Of a stretch of DNA of 42,490 nucleotides, positions 1 through 7,125 are shown piece by piece. This DNA is from Thermoguttaceae bacterium. Lineage in GTDB: Bacteria; Planctomycetota; Planctomycetia; Pirellulales; Thermoguttaceae. The notes below the pieces were generated by a model, which saw only the letters and a list, made by a program, of their open reading frames with translations, was not told the DNA's origin and ran no database searches. Positions within the stretch are counted from its first letter, which is position 1. The number at the start of each line of letters is the position of its first letter. The stretch spans positions 1-42,490 of the forward strand of contig JAFZNK010000047.1 in NCBI GenBank assembly GCA_017550965.1, given 5' to 3'. Position numbers and translations under genes: made by a program.

Positions 1-120
1 CTACGACAAACTACGACAAACTACGACAAACTACGACAAACTACGACAAACTACGACAAACTACGACAAACCACGACAAACTACGACAAACCACGACAAA
101 CCACGACAAACTACGACAAA
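1..120. repeat. Tandem decamer repeat (12 copies)
   Basis: Twelve head-to-tail copies of CTACGACAAA fill the first 120 bases. Three copies differ only by T to C at the second base (CCACGACAAA). The array touches the window edge, so its true length is unknown. It ends 26 bases before the stop codon of the neighbouring minus-strand gene. The unit is too short and has no spacers, so it is a minisatellite-like array and not a CRISPR. On the minus strand the unit reads TTTGTCGTAG. Confidence 0.95.
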
Positions 121-146
121 TATAATGGTTTAGCAAAATCGTAGCG

Positions 147-1748
147 TTATTTGTTGATAATCCAGTAACCGCTTCTGTCGTTTCTTTTACGACTGACGAC
201 GCCGTTTTCACGCAATTCTTTAATGTACCTTTGAACGGTTCTCGCAGACAAATTGGCGGTTGCGGCAATCTGCGCCGAGGACGTTTTGTTATCCGTCTTA
301 ATAGAGCTAAGTATGACGAGCATAGACCGGCGTTTCGAGTCCGAATAACTCGTCAACAAATCGCGAGTTTTTTTTGACGCCCATGTTGGAATCTCGTCTG
401 CTACGTTCTCCTCGTTCTTTTTCGCAACTTTCCTGGAATCAGAACTTCTTGTTCCTTTCCTGTTTCTTTTTTGTTCCTTTTCCGTCTTTTCCCAGAAGAG
501 CGAATTAATGACGTTTTTCGACAAAGGCAGGGTTACGATCGTACAAATTGTTCCTTCGCGCCCGCTTTCTTCCTCGACAATCGGCTCGTCCAATCCTTCG
601 TTTTTCCAGATATTAAAGACGTTAGGAACGCCGCTGCCCGCGCGTTCCCCTACGCCGATGTAATTGAGCATGTTGAGGATCGTCCTGTTGCGCGGTTCGG
701 ACTTTCCGCCGCGAAGCGCCTGCTTTTTTCCTAAAAGGATCGTGCCGGGATTCGTAAAAACCAGCTTGTCCGGATACTTTTCCACTTTAACGCTTCCGCG
801 CAAAAAGAAATCCGCGTTCGAAAGGCAATTGCACAAAACCTCTCGTACGGCCACATGAATCGGCGTGTCGTCGACTCTGTATATCCCGTTCAGGCGAAAC
901 GGCTTCTTTAAATCGACGGCGATTTTCATATACGTCTTCGAGTAGAAATCGTAAATGTTTCCCGACCAGTCCCCGTTATGCGAAGCAAGCCGATCGGTCC
1001 AACGTAACGCCGGATCGTACTTTTCGTAATAGTCGAGTAGAAAATTGGGATACTCTCGCATTATTTTGTGGTAAACGCCAAACATCAAAAGACCTGCGGC
1101 GGTCGGATGGATTCTTCCGTCTTCAGTTTCTTCGCTTGCCGCGCCAATTTGCAACAGGAACTCGTCGTCGGGCAATTGCGTTCGCGGACTTTCTTCATGC
1201 GCGGCGTTGTACCGAAGTCGATACGCTTTTACGCTGTCTTGATTAAAATCGGAGATCTCTTTGTTTTCCAAGACCTTCATATCGGAAGATTTGGCGGTTT
1301 GATCGCGCAACATCGCTAAAACCGCCCCTTTAGAGCAGTGGTAATCGCCTTCGCCGTCGCGCTGATACGTTCCGCCCCATATATCGTCGTTGATAAAAAC
1401 CGGTTTGTCTTCGCGGGACGCTTTCGGCACGTTGATCACAAGAATCTCGACCCCGTCGACCTGATAAATCGTCGCGTCCTGATCGCCGACGAGAGGAACG
1501 CTAACTTTCCGCTGATTATGAAGAAGATCAAAGAAATCCTTTTTGGTTTTATTCGCGTTTTTGAGCCCTGTCGCAACCCAGGACTTATCGTCAAGCTCTT
1601 TGACGCCAAGAACAATACAACCGCCGCTCGTATTGGCGAACGCCGAATACGTCTCCCACAACGAGTTCGGCAAACCGCCCGTCGCCTGTTTTACTTCGAG
1701 ACGGTTGTCTTCTCGATATTGGTCGAATTGTTTGACGTTGAAATTCAT
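147..1748 (-). CDS. AlbA_2 domain / HATPase_c_4-type regulator with C-terminal HTH
   Basis: 533 residues. The N-terminal third is a Schlafen-like AlbA_2 domain: a conserved Glu in the NRLEVKQA segment is followed by LWETYSAFANTSGG and an IVLGV strand, near residues 14-50. The central part ends in a region with FTNPG and a GVGERAGSGVPN motif, as in the HATPase_c_4 proteins often paired with AlbA_2. The last ~60 residues form a helix-turn-helix (SSAQIAATANLSARTVQRYI). Such proteins are generally annotated as ATP-dependent DNA-binding transcriptional regulators; the target is unknown. The open frame extends 18 bases upstream to a TTG, but the ATG at 1746-1748 has AGGGA just before it and is preferred. 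The gene stands alone between a minisatellite and a hairpin-repeat block and is AT-richer than most of the window, which could indicate transfer. Confidence 0.85.
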   Translation of the reverse strand: MNFNVKQFDQYREDNRLEVKQATGGLPNSLWETYSAFANTSGGCIVLGVKELDDKSWVATGLKNANKTKKDFFDLLHNQRKVSVPLVGDQDATIYQVDGVEILVINVPKASREDKPVFINDDIWGGTYQRDGEGDYHCSKGAVLAMLRDQTAKSSDMKVLENKEISDFNQDSVKAYRLRYNAAHEESPRTQLPDDEFLLQIGAASEETEDGRIHPTAAGLLMFGVYHKIMREYPNFLLDYYEKYDPALRWTDRLASHNGDWSGNIYDFYSKTYMKIAVDLKKPFRLNGIYRVDDTPIHVAVREVLCNCLSNADFFLRGSVKVEKYPDKLVFTNPGTILLGKKQALRGGKSEPRNRTILNMLNYIGVGERAGSGVPNVFNIWKNEGLDEPIVEEESGREGTICTIVTLPLSKNVINSLFWEKTEKEQKRNRKGTRSSDSRKVAKKNEENVADEIPTWASKKTRDLLTSYSDSKRRSMLVILSSIKTDNKTSSAQIAATANLSARTVQRYIKELRENGVVSRKRNDRSGYWIINK

Positions 1749-1841
1749 TTTATCCCTGCGAAACAACTGCTTAAGAAATTGCGTCGGGACGCGTTAGTTG
1801 AGGACGCTACGCCTGTACGGCGCGTTGCTCGAGAGCATAAA

Positions 1842-2150
1842 TCAACGCGTCGACATGTTTGCCTACAGCGTTCGGCGGACTTCGCCGCCTACCGCTTGCG
1901 GCTCTTGTGAAATCATTGCGTCGCCAATTGCATAGCTGTCCGGGGCTTTTCAGCCCCGGCTTTTCTTATAGATCAACGCGCCGACATATTTGCCTGCGGC
2001 ATACGCGCGACAAAGCGCGCTACTGCCTGCGGCTTGCGAACGTGCTTTGGGCGCCGCGTTGTTTGAGAACACGAAATCGTCGCGTCGCCCTGTTTGCCTG
2101 CAGCGTCCGGCGGACTTCGCCGCCTACCGTTTGCGGCTCTCATGAAATCG
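1842..2150. repeat. Three diverged copies of a hairpin-bearing intergenic repeat
   Basis: The 450-base gap 1749-2198 carries no convincing gene. It holds three related blocks starting near 1842, 1972 and 2075. Each opens with a version of ATCAACGCGTCGACAT followed by GTTTGCCTACAGC. Copies one and three then continue almost identically through a GGCGGACTTCGCCGCC hairpin and a GCGGCTC segment, to about 1914 and 2149. The middle copy has a different stem, GCGCGACAAAGCGCGC. The blocks alternate with the shorter CCGGGG palindromes. Confidence 0.8.
1940..1959. repeat. CCGGGG-type 20-bp palindrome, copy 1
   Basis: CCGGGGCTTTTCAGCCCCGG: two 8-base arms, CCGGGGCT and AGCCCCGG, around the 4-base loop TTTC. 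The same design recurs at 2177, 13064/14624 and 18249 with different inner bases, so this is a dispersed REP-like family. It is followed by CTTTTC and could act as a transcript end, but no plus-strand gene precedes it. Confidence 0.8.
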
Positions 2151-2176
2151 TCGTGTTTACCAAAAACTGCGCCGTT

Positions 2177-2194
2177 CGGGGCTTTGAAGCCCCG
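2177..2194. repeat. CCGGGG-type palindrome, copy 2 (possible terminator)
   Basis: CGGGGCT, a TTGA loop and AGCCCCG form a stem five bases past the stop of the minus-strand gene at 2199. It belongs to the family with CCGGGG outer arms. It may end that gene's transcript, but there is no clean T-run on the minus strand, so the terminator role is uncertain. Confidence 0.65.
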
Positions 2195-2198
2195 GCTT

Positions 2199-3257
2199 CT
2201 ATTCTTCGTCGACTTCTTTGGGGGAGAAGAACCAGCCGCAGGCTCCGGCGATCGCGCCGAGAACCAGGCCGGCGGCGACAATTTTCCACGTGGCGGCGTG
2301 TTTGACGCCAAAATACGTTCCGAACGCGCCGAGCATAAACGCAAAGTTGAAGCACAAAATCGAGATTTTAATTCGATTCTTCTTCGCGGCGTCGGACATT
2401 TCGACCTCGTCTTCGTCGTCCTCTTCGACGGCTTTCACGGGCTTGGGCTTGGCTTTTTTCTCAGCCTTCTTCGCCTTGACCGGCTCGTCGTCGACGGCGT
2501 TGGGATTGACGTACCGCTTCTGCACCGCGTCGCGCGGATAATATTTCGCAATCGCGGCGTTCACCTGATTGGTCATGCAGATCGCGCTGCGCACGGGCAT
2601 GTCGAACAACATGCGCAATTCGTCCTCGACGTCGATTCCCAACGGTTCGGGGGACGCCAAAATCAACTTGCCCATGTCGGACATGACGGGCACAAACGAA
2701 TTTTGACGCGCCGTGACGGGATTGATATACGGAACAAAATGCTCGTCGACCGGAACGTCGTCCAAATTAACGAAAGGCAGCCCGACCGATTCCGCGTAGG
2801 CGATCATGGCCTTTTCGGCGTCGACGCCCTTTTGCTGAAGGAGCGCCTGATGGAAATCGAGCCCGACCGCGTCGGCGAAATTCTTCGCCTTCTTAATAAC
2901 CTCGGGCGTCACGATATTCTCGCTCAACAGAATCGCTTCGAGCGTGCGTCGTCCGTACGCGTTGGTTTCCTCGGCGCCTTCGAATTTTCGACCGAGCGAA
3001 TGGTCGTATTCCGCTTTGCGTTCCGCGTCGGTCAGGCACAGCATCGCTTTGGCGAGTTCGTTCAGGAGCGCTTGCGACTCTTCGATAAAATCGCCCGTCG
3101 CGAATTTACGAACGTACGCGTTCAAATCGCGATATCGCTTGCGAATAACGGAGGCGTCGTCTTCAAATCTCTTGAGTTTCAGGAGCTGATAATAATCGAG
3201 CGGGCGATTCGTCGCCTCAATTTTCAACCAATCCTTATAGACGTCGATTTTTGCCAT
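2199..3257 (-). CDS. J-like domain + MshEN (GspE/PilB N-terminal) domain membrane protein
   Basis: 352 residues, unusual architecture. Residues ~18-90 look like a J-domain-type helical hairpin (DYYQLLKL, then LNELAKAMLCLTDAERKAEYD) but lack the HPD tripeptide needed to stimulate Hsp70. Residues ~103-240 match the MshEN / type II secretion ATPase N-terminal fold (TLEAILLSENIVTPEVI, AIAKYY). A Lys/Pro linker (260-280) and an acidic stretch (278-286) lead to two membrane segments at ~297-316 and 324-344. No ATPase domain follows, so this is not GspE itself; it may bind a nucleotide or protein partner at the membrane. The frame is open much further upstream, but the ATG at 3255-3257 has GAGG ten bases before it and is where homology begins. 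It is divergent from panD. Confidence 0.8.
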   Translation of the reverse strand: MAKIDVYKDWLKIEATNRPLDYYQLLKLKRFEDDASVIRKRYRDLNAYVRKFATGDFIEESQALLNELAKAMLCLTDAERKAEYDHSLGRKFEGAEETNAYGRRTLEAILLSENIVTPEVIKKAKNFADAVGLDFHQALLQQKGVDAEKAMIAYAESVGLPFVNLDDVPVDEHFVPYINPVTARQNSFVPVMSDMGKLILASPEPLGIDVEDELRMLFDMPVRSAICMTNQVNAAIAKYYPRDAVQKRYVNPNAVDDEPVKAKKAEKKAKPKPVKAVEEDDEDEVEMSDAAKKNRIKISILCFNFAFMLGAFGTYFGVKHAATWKIVAAGLVLGAIAGACGWFFSPKEVDEE

Positions 3258-3453
3258 AGTTCGTTGCCTCGTTAAAAAAGGGAATCGTCGTAAGCGCCCA
3301 GTCGCGCGTCGACGTGCTATTGTATCTTCCCCGTCGTCGTCTTTCAAGCGCGTCCGCGAAAAAAACGTAAAATATCTGCGACCGAACTTTGACGTTTTTC
3401 GACGAAACGGCGCACGACTCCGCCGTTCCTCTTTTTCAAAAACGCCGACGCGG

Positions 3454-3487
3454 TATAATGGAGCGCGGCGGCGCGTTGGCGCGCCGC
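3454..3487 (+). promoter_or_regulatory. panD promoter -10 and leader hairpin
   Basis: TATAAT at 3454-3459 is a consensus -10 box; the -35 region upstream (TTTTTC near 3432) is weak. Just after the expected start of transcription lies GCGGCGCG, TTGG, CGCGCCGC (3468-3487), a perfect eight-pair hairpin at the 5' end of the leader. The start codon of panD follows at 3532. Confidence 0.45.
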
Positions 3488-3531
3488 GATTACGCTCGCA
3501 GTTATTCGCCATAAAGGAAAGTGTTATCGTC

Positions 3532-3879
3532 ATGCGACGCACTATGTTGAAATCGAAGATCCATCGCGCCACCCTCACCGACTGCAATCTCGAATACGAG
3601 GGCAGCGTCGCGATCGACTCCAACCTGCTCAAAGCCGCAGATATTCTGCCGGGCGAACTCGTTCACGTGCTGAACGTCAACAACGGCAGTCGGCTCGTCA
3701 CTTACGCGATCGAAGCGCCCGCCGGATCGGGAACCGTCATGCTCAACGGCCCCGCCGCGCGCGAAGGGTACAAGGGCGACGTGCTCGTGATTATCACCTA
3801 CGCCGAATACGAAGAAGCGGAACTCAAAAACTACAAGGCGAACGTCGTCAAAGTCGACGCTCAAAACCGCGTTAAATAA
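3532..3879 (+). CDS. panD: Aspartate 1-decarboxylase
   Basis: 115 residues, close to the usual length of the pyruvoyl enzyme that turns L-aspartate into beta-alanine for pantothenate and coenzyme A. The proenzyme cleaves itself between Gly24 and Ser25 in YEGSVAID, and Ser25 becomes the pyruvoyl cofactor; both are present. Lys9, His11, Arg54 and Tyr58 (in LVTYAI) line up with the E. coli active site. The start is supported by AAAGGA upstream and by the conserved RTMLKSKIHR opening. No other pantothenate gene is nearby; the SDR gene follows after 62 bases in the same direction and may share the transcript. Confidence 0.96.
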   Translation: MRRTMLKSKIHRATLTDCNLEYEGSVAIDSNLLKAADILPGELVHVLNVNNGSRLVTYAIEAPAGSGTVMLNGPAAREGYKGDVLVIITYAEYEEAELKNYKANVVKVDAQNRVK

Positions 3880-3941
3880 CCTATTACGACAACGCGAGCT
3901 TACGTCAGGCTCAATTCCCTCCAGACATATCAGGAACGAAA

Positions 3942-4730
3942 ATGGACAACGCTAATTTCTTACAGGATCTTTTCGGCATGCAAGGTCAAGTCGCGGTCGT
4001 TATCGGCGGCGCGGGCGCGCTCGGGCTGTGTCTTTCGACCGGCCTGGGTAAAAACGGCGCGAAAATCGTCGTCGCCGACGTCAACGAAGAAGCGTGCAAA
4101 ACCGCCGTCGCCAAACTCGAGGCGGAAGGAATCGAAGCGATCTATAAGACCGTCAACGTTACCGACAAAGCGTCGTTATGCGAATTGCGCGAAGCGGCGC
4201 TCGCGCTTACCGGCCAGGTCGACATGCTCGTCAACTGCGCGGGAATCAACGTCGGCAACAATTTCCTCGACGTCGACGGCGATCAGTGGGACAAAATCAT
4301 GTCCGTCAACCTCAAAGGGACGATGCTCTCGTGCCAGGTCTTTATTGAGGCGATGCTCAAAAACAAAGACGGCGGCTCGATTCTCAATATCGGAAGCGTC
4401 AATTCCGCGCGTCCGCTCTCGCGCGTCTTCGCCTACGCCGCAAGCAAGGCGGGCGTCGTCAACCTTACGCGCAACATCGCGCAGGAATTTGGAACGCAGG
4501 GAATTCGCTGCAACGCGATTTGCCCCGGCTTCTTCCCCGCCGAACAGAACCGCAAACTCCTCGACGCCAAGCGCGTCGAAAATATTATGAACGGCACGCC
4601 CATGCGCCGCTACGGCGACCCCAACGAACTTGTCGGCGCCGCGATCCTGCTCCTCGCCAAGAAGGCCGGAAGCTACATCACCGGTTCCCCCGTCTACGTC
4701 GACGGCGGCTTCACCGCCAGCTGGTTCTAG
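3942..4730 (+). CDS. SDR oxidoreductase, D-mannonate oxidoreductase type
   Basis: 262 residues, a classical short-chain dehydrogenase. It has a GGAGALG nucleotide loop at 22-28, NCAG at 98-101, and catalytic Ser152, Tyr165 and Lys169 (YAASK). The C-terminal half has PGFFPAEQNRKLL and a TPMRRYGDPNELVGA segment. That wording is characteristic of the SDR group annotated as D-mannonate (fructuronate) oxidoreductase, in which NAD(P)H reduces fructuronate in uronate breakdown. The substrate is inferred from this motif only; gluconate 5-dehydrogenase-like activity is the main alternative. No uxaC or uxuA gene is in view. It lies 62 bases after panD. Confidence 0.8.
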   Translation: MDNANFLQDLFGMQGQVAVVIGGAGALGLCLSTGLGKNGAKIVVADVNEEACKTAVAKLEAEGIEAIYKTVNVTDKASLCELREAALALTGQVDMLVNCAGINVGNNFLDVDGDQWDKIMSVNLKGTMLSCQVFIEAMLKNKDGGSILNIGSVNSARPLSRVFAYAASKAGVVNLTRNIAQEFGTQGIRCNAICPGFFPAEQNRKLLDAKRVENIMNGTPMRRYGDPNELVGAAILLLAKKAGSYITGSPVYVDGGFTASWF

Positions 4731-4755
4731 GTCCGACCGCGACGTCGCGGCTGAC

Positions 4756-4865
4756 GGTTCGCGCTACCGCGCGAGGCGTAGACGCCCGCTCCCGTTGGTC
4801 GGTCCGACGGCGGACTCCCGGTTCGCGCTACCGCGCGAGGCGTAGACGCCCGCTCCCGTTGGTCG
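4756..4865 (+). repeat. 46-bp direct repeat, two exact copies
   Basis: Positions 4756-4801 and 4820-4865 are identical over 46 bases, starting GGTTCGCGCTACCGCGCGAG and ending CCCGTTGGTCG, with a period of 64. A diverged reverse-strand copy is at 16692-16726. Within each unit the GCGCTACCGCGC part can fold. It lies just past the stop of the SDR gene. Confidence 0.9.
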
Positions 4866-4919
4866 CTGTACGTCGCGAAACAAATCGCGTCTTTCTCAAG
4901 CGGCGCAAACCCAGCGGAA

Positions 4920-5148
4920 AAGCGTCCCGCGCAAAGCGCGGAGAGTCGGCGACTGGAGTCGCCGCCGACGTCGAAAGACGTCGGAAAAAGCCGAGCAAAA
5001 ACAAAGCCGCACCGTAATTTACACAAAAAGCGGCCCGCGCGTAGCGCGGATAGTCGTCGCGCAACGAAGCGCGCGTTTCCCCAGGCGGCGCCAAAACTAC
5101 GAAAAAGCGTTCCGCGCTTCGAGCGGAACGCGCCGACCAGAAAATGCA
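4920..5148. repeat. Intergenic hairpin repeats (CCGCGC..GCGCGG family)
   Basis: No gene is seen in the gap 4731-5209. Two related units, AAGCGTCCCGCGCAAAGCGC (from 4920) and AAGCGGCCCGCGCGTAGCGC (from 5028), each continue GGAGAGTCG or GGATAGTCG. A third, more different unit at about 5106-5135 (TTCCGCGCTTCGAGCGGAAC) matches the one at 6507-6530. All have a short CCGCGC/GCGCGG stem. They look like members of one dispersed extragenic family. Confidence 0.65.
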
Positions 5149-5193
5149 GAAACCGCCGCTTGTCGAACGAACGACAAGCGGCGGTTTCTTTCG
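5149..5193. terminator. Bidirectional terminator hairpin
   Basis: A perfect 17-base stem (GAAACCGCCGCTTGTCG at 5149-5165, its complement at 5172-5188) with a 6-base loop, in the gap between the plus-strand SDR gene and the minus-strand gene that stops at 5210. T-rich bases flank both sides, so it can serve both convergent transcripts. Confidence 0.85.
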
Positions 5194-5209
5194 TAATTGC
5201 CAACGCCGT

Positions 5210-5608
5210 TCAACTTAAATTACGGATTTCCGCGTAAATAAACCAGAGATAATACCAACTCAAAAAGGTAAACAACGCTACCGCGCAGAAGTCAAACAAT
5301 CGAAGAAATCCCCCCTCCTCATCGTTATCAACGTCTCTTATACTGGCGAGCAGACCAAAGATTATACCTACTAAGGAACATCCCCACAGAATAACGTTCA
5401 AAAAGTACAACAAAACCCATTCGTATCCGTCGGAAGCTTGCCAATGATCAGGATGAAGAAAACCAAAACAGCTTTTTACGCCGTTTGGAGCAAAAAGCCA
5501 TTTTTGAAAGTCAAAACGTATTGAAATGAGCGCAATAATTATTTCGGCAAAAGCCAATAAAAACAGAATCTTGATAAGATTCTTCGTCAAATAGTTCTTC
5601 ATCTTCAT
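5210..5608 (-). CDS. Small integral membrane protein, unknown function
   Basis: About 132 residues with three or four hydrophobic segments: one after the basic start (about 11-30), one near LLYFLNVILWGCSLVGIIFG, and one near the C-terminus (FCAVALFTFLSWYYLWF). No family is recognised. An ATG 21 bases further upstream is in frame, but AGGCGG precedes the ATG at 5606-5608, which begins a typical MKMKNYLTKN membrane-protein start. It is the last of four small membrane-protein genes on this strand. The cluster is visibly AT-richer than its neighbours, consistent with weak expression or acquisition. Confidence 0.6.
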   Translation of the reverse strand: MKMKNYLTKNLIKILFLLAFAEIIIALISIRFDFQKWLFAPNGVKSCFGFLHPDHWQASDGYEWVLLYFLNVILWGCSLVGIIFGLLASIRDVDNDEEGGFLRLFDFCAVALFTFLSWYYLWFIYAEIRNLS

Positions 5609-5642
5609 ACCGCCTATTATCTCTTCCATGTGAAACCAAATC

Positions 5643-5957
5643 TCAAAAAGGCCAATAACGCCAGAATTCGCTCATGCGTATCGCCCCTGCGCCATTTAAA
5701 ACATGAGCGGCTAAGGGAAGACAAAGAAGAAACGTAAAAAATCCGGAAATTTTCAACCAGAAGTTTCCAAACCATATGGAAATCAAAGAAAGCAAGAGTC
5801 CGCAAAAAGGCCCCAGAACCCCAAATACGGCGACCACGACGCCATAACCGGGCGAATCGAACGCCAGACGAACACCAATCGGCCATAAAACAAGAAAGAC
5901 AAGCGCCGCCAATTGTAAGCAAAGACACTGCCGATCTTTTTTATTTAACCAGTTCAT
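5643..5957 (-). CDS. Small membrane protein, paralog of the gene at 6034
   Basis: 104 residues from the ATG at 5955-5957, which has GGAAGGG about ten bases upstream; a longer start exists but only adds residues read out of a gene remnant. Three hydrophobic segments. The stretch LGPFCGLLLSLISIW, then TFLLCLPL and LN, matches LGIWGPYVGAALSSLSIW, TFLLCLPF and LN in the next gene upstream, so the two are tandem duplicates. Function unknown. Confidence 0.6.
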   Translation of the reverse strand: MNWLNKKDRQCLCLQLAALVFLVLWPIGVRLAFDSPGYGVVVAVFGVLGPFCGLLLSLISIWFGNFWLKISGFFTFLLCLPLAAHVLNGAGAIRMSEFWRYWPF

Positions 5958-6010
5958 AACCAACGCACCCTTCCAAACTTGCCGGTAAACACAAAACAGG
6001 ACCAAATGAA
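5954..6010 (-). pseudogene. Remnant of a 6532-type membrane gene
   Basis: Read on the minus strand, these bases give FIWSCFVFTGKFGRVRWL and a stop. The intact gene at 6532-6828 contains FIWAYFAFTGKFGLANYPL. The underlying DNA also matches (CCAAACTTGCCGGTAAA in both). It looks like the broken tail of a copied gene that now overlaps the start of the 5643 gene. Confidence 0.45.
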
Positions 6011-6033
6011 CTCGTCATTCAAAAAAAACGCTA

Positions 6034-6375
6034 TCAAAAAAAACAGTCCAAGTCAATCAAACCAATCCAGTTTAAGTCGATAATAACAAAAGGCAGACAA
6101 AGGAGAAACGTTAAAATTCCAGTTATCCTCAGACATTTATTCGCCGTCCATATTGAAAGTGAAGAAAGCGCCGCCCCCACATAAGGACCCCATATACCCA
6201 AAACAACAAATGATTCCCAAAAACCTGGACTACCGGGAAGAGCATTCCAAAAACTTAAATTACCCGGTAAACCATTCCACATTGTAGCTACGGCAAGGAA
6301 CCACCATCCAAGACAAACTAACGTCGCCGCCTGTAATAAGATACTCGAAACGTTTCTTATTCTTAAGCTTTTCAT
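6034..6375 (-). CDS. Small membrane protein, paralog of the gene at 5643
   Basis: 113 residues. The ATG has GAGGGGAC upstream at good distance. Hydrophobic segments lie near residues 11-31, 56-76 and 84-106. A central LGIWGPYVGAALSSLSIW followed by NKCLRITGILTFLLCLP is shared with the 5643 product. The family is not recognised. It belongs to the same-strand row of four small membrane proteins. Confidence 0.65.
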   Translation of the reverse strand: MKSLRIRNVSSILLQAATLVCLGWWFLAVATMWNGLPGNLSFWNALPGSPGFWESFVVLGIWGPYVGAALSSLSIWTANKCLRITGILTFLLCLPFVIIDLNWIGLIDLDCFF

Positions 6376-6460
6376 CTACAATAGTCCCCTCTCGTTAAAT
6401 TGAATCTCAAATCAAAGATTCGTGTTGATTTGGAGAATTGAAACAGCCGCAACGTTTCCT

Positions 6461-6521
6461 AAAATTTGCTAACGCAAATTTTCCGTCGCGATCACGCGAC
6501 GGCTAGCCGCGCTTCGCGCGG
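6461..6521. repeat. Three hairpins in a row
   Basis: Back-to-back perfect stems: AAAATTTGC/GCAAATTTT (6461-6482, loop TAAC), CCGTCGCG/CGCGACGG (6483-6502, loop ATCA) and CCGCGC/GCGCGG (6507-6521, loop TTC). They follow the stop of the minus-strand gene at 6532. The last one belongs to the dispersed family also seen near 5106. They probably end transcription or protect the message. Confidence 0.75.
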
Positions 6522-6531
6522 AACGCGCCGA

Positions 6532-6828
6532 CTAAAAAACCAGCTCCGAAACAAAGAAACCGACCAAACATACGTTTAATAAGATCGAAACCAGGAGAGT
6601 CGCGATTCGCGTTTGACGTCTCCAATAGCGCCATGCGCAATAAATCCCCAATAAAGAACCTAAAAACACGCCCCACAGCGCCGCAATTGGAATGTACGCC
6701 AACGGATAATTGGCCAATCCAAACTTGCCGGTAAATGCAAAATAGGCCCATATAAATAAGATTGCCCATCCAAAGAAAGGAGTCCAAAACGCAACGCGCC
6801 AACAAGTTTTATCGCTCAACGTCATCAT
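6532..6828 (-). CDS. Small membrane protein, unknown function
   Basis: 98 residues with three hydrophobic segments (about 12-33, 44-62, 73-96) and a basic loop YWRRQTR between the last two. GCGAGG precedes the first of two ATG codons. It is the first gene of the minus-strand row 5210-6828. A fragment of a copy of it survives at 5954-6010. No known family. Confidence 0.6.
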   Translation of the reverse strand: MMTLSDKTCWRVAFWTPFFGWAILFIWAYFAFTGKFGLANYPLAYIPIAALWGVFLGSLLGIYCAWRYWRRQTRIATLLVSILLNVCLVGFFVSELVF

Positions 6829-7050
6829 TTACCTCGCACTCAATTCTGTTAAAAACGCAAAAACGCCAAAAAAATGATCTCTTACGTCCTCAAAAAAACG
6901 TCGCCCTTCACAGCAAAGCTTTCCAACAGTCTTTGAATAACCTCCTGATTTAAAAGGCAAAAATATCAACGTCTAAGGGTAGCGCTTGTCATTATAATCA
7001 AAAAAAAAAAAAAAAATAAAGTCCCCCTTCAAAAAAACTCCCCCTCGACT
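6829..7050. other. AT-rich gap with a 17-base A run
   Basis: No gene is seen. An uninterrupted run of 17 A at 7000-7016 follows CATTATAATC. The gap separates the promoter side of the small membrane-protein row from the terminator of the giant surface-protein gene, so promoter elements for the former are expected here, but none stands out. Confidence 0.5.
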
Positions 7051-7093
7051 AAAAAAGCGCCCCGACGCTCGTCGTTGGACAAGCGTCGGGGGC
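7051..7093 (-). terminator. Intrinsic terminator of the surface-protein gene
   Basis: GCCCCGACGCT (7059-7069) pairs with AGCGTCGGGG..C (7082-7093) around a 12-base loop. On the minus strand it is followed by TTTTTT (complement of 7051-7056). It lies about 30 bases past the stop codon at 7126. Confidence 0.85.
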
Positions 7094-7125
7094 TTTCATT
7101 CAAAATCGCTAAGGACTAAAAGCGA

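Noticed and set aside
1..120. CRISPR array
   Set aside because: The 10-base units are contiguous with no spacers, and no cas genes are present.
4756..4865. Two-repeat CRISPR-like unit
   Set aside because: Only two units, and the 18 bases between them are GC-rich like the repeat itself and too short for a spacer.
7000..7016. A run as a sign of retroelement insertion
   Set aside because: No target duplication or reverse-transcriptase gene is near; the region is simply AT-rich.
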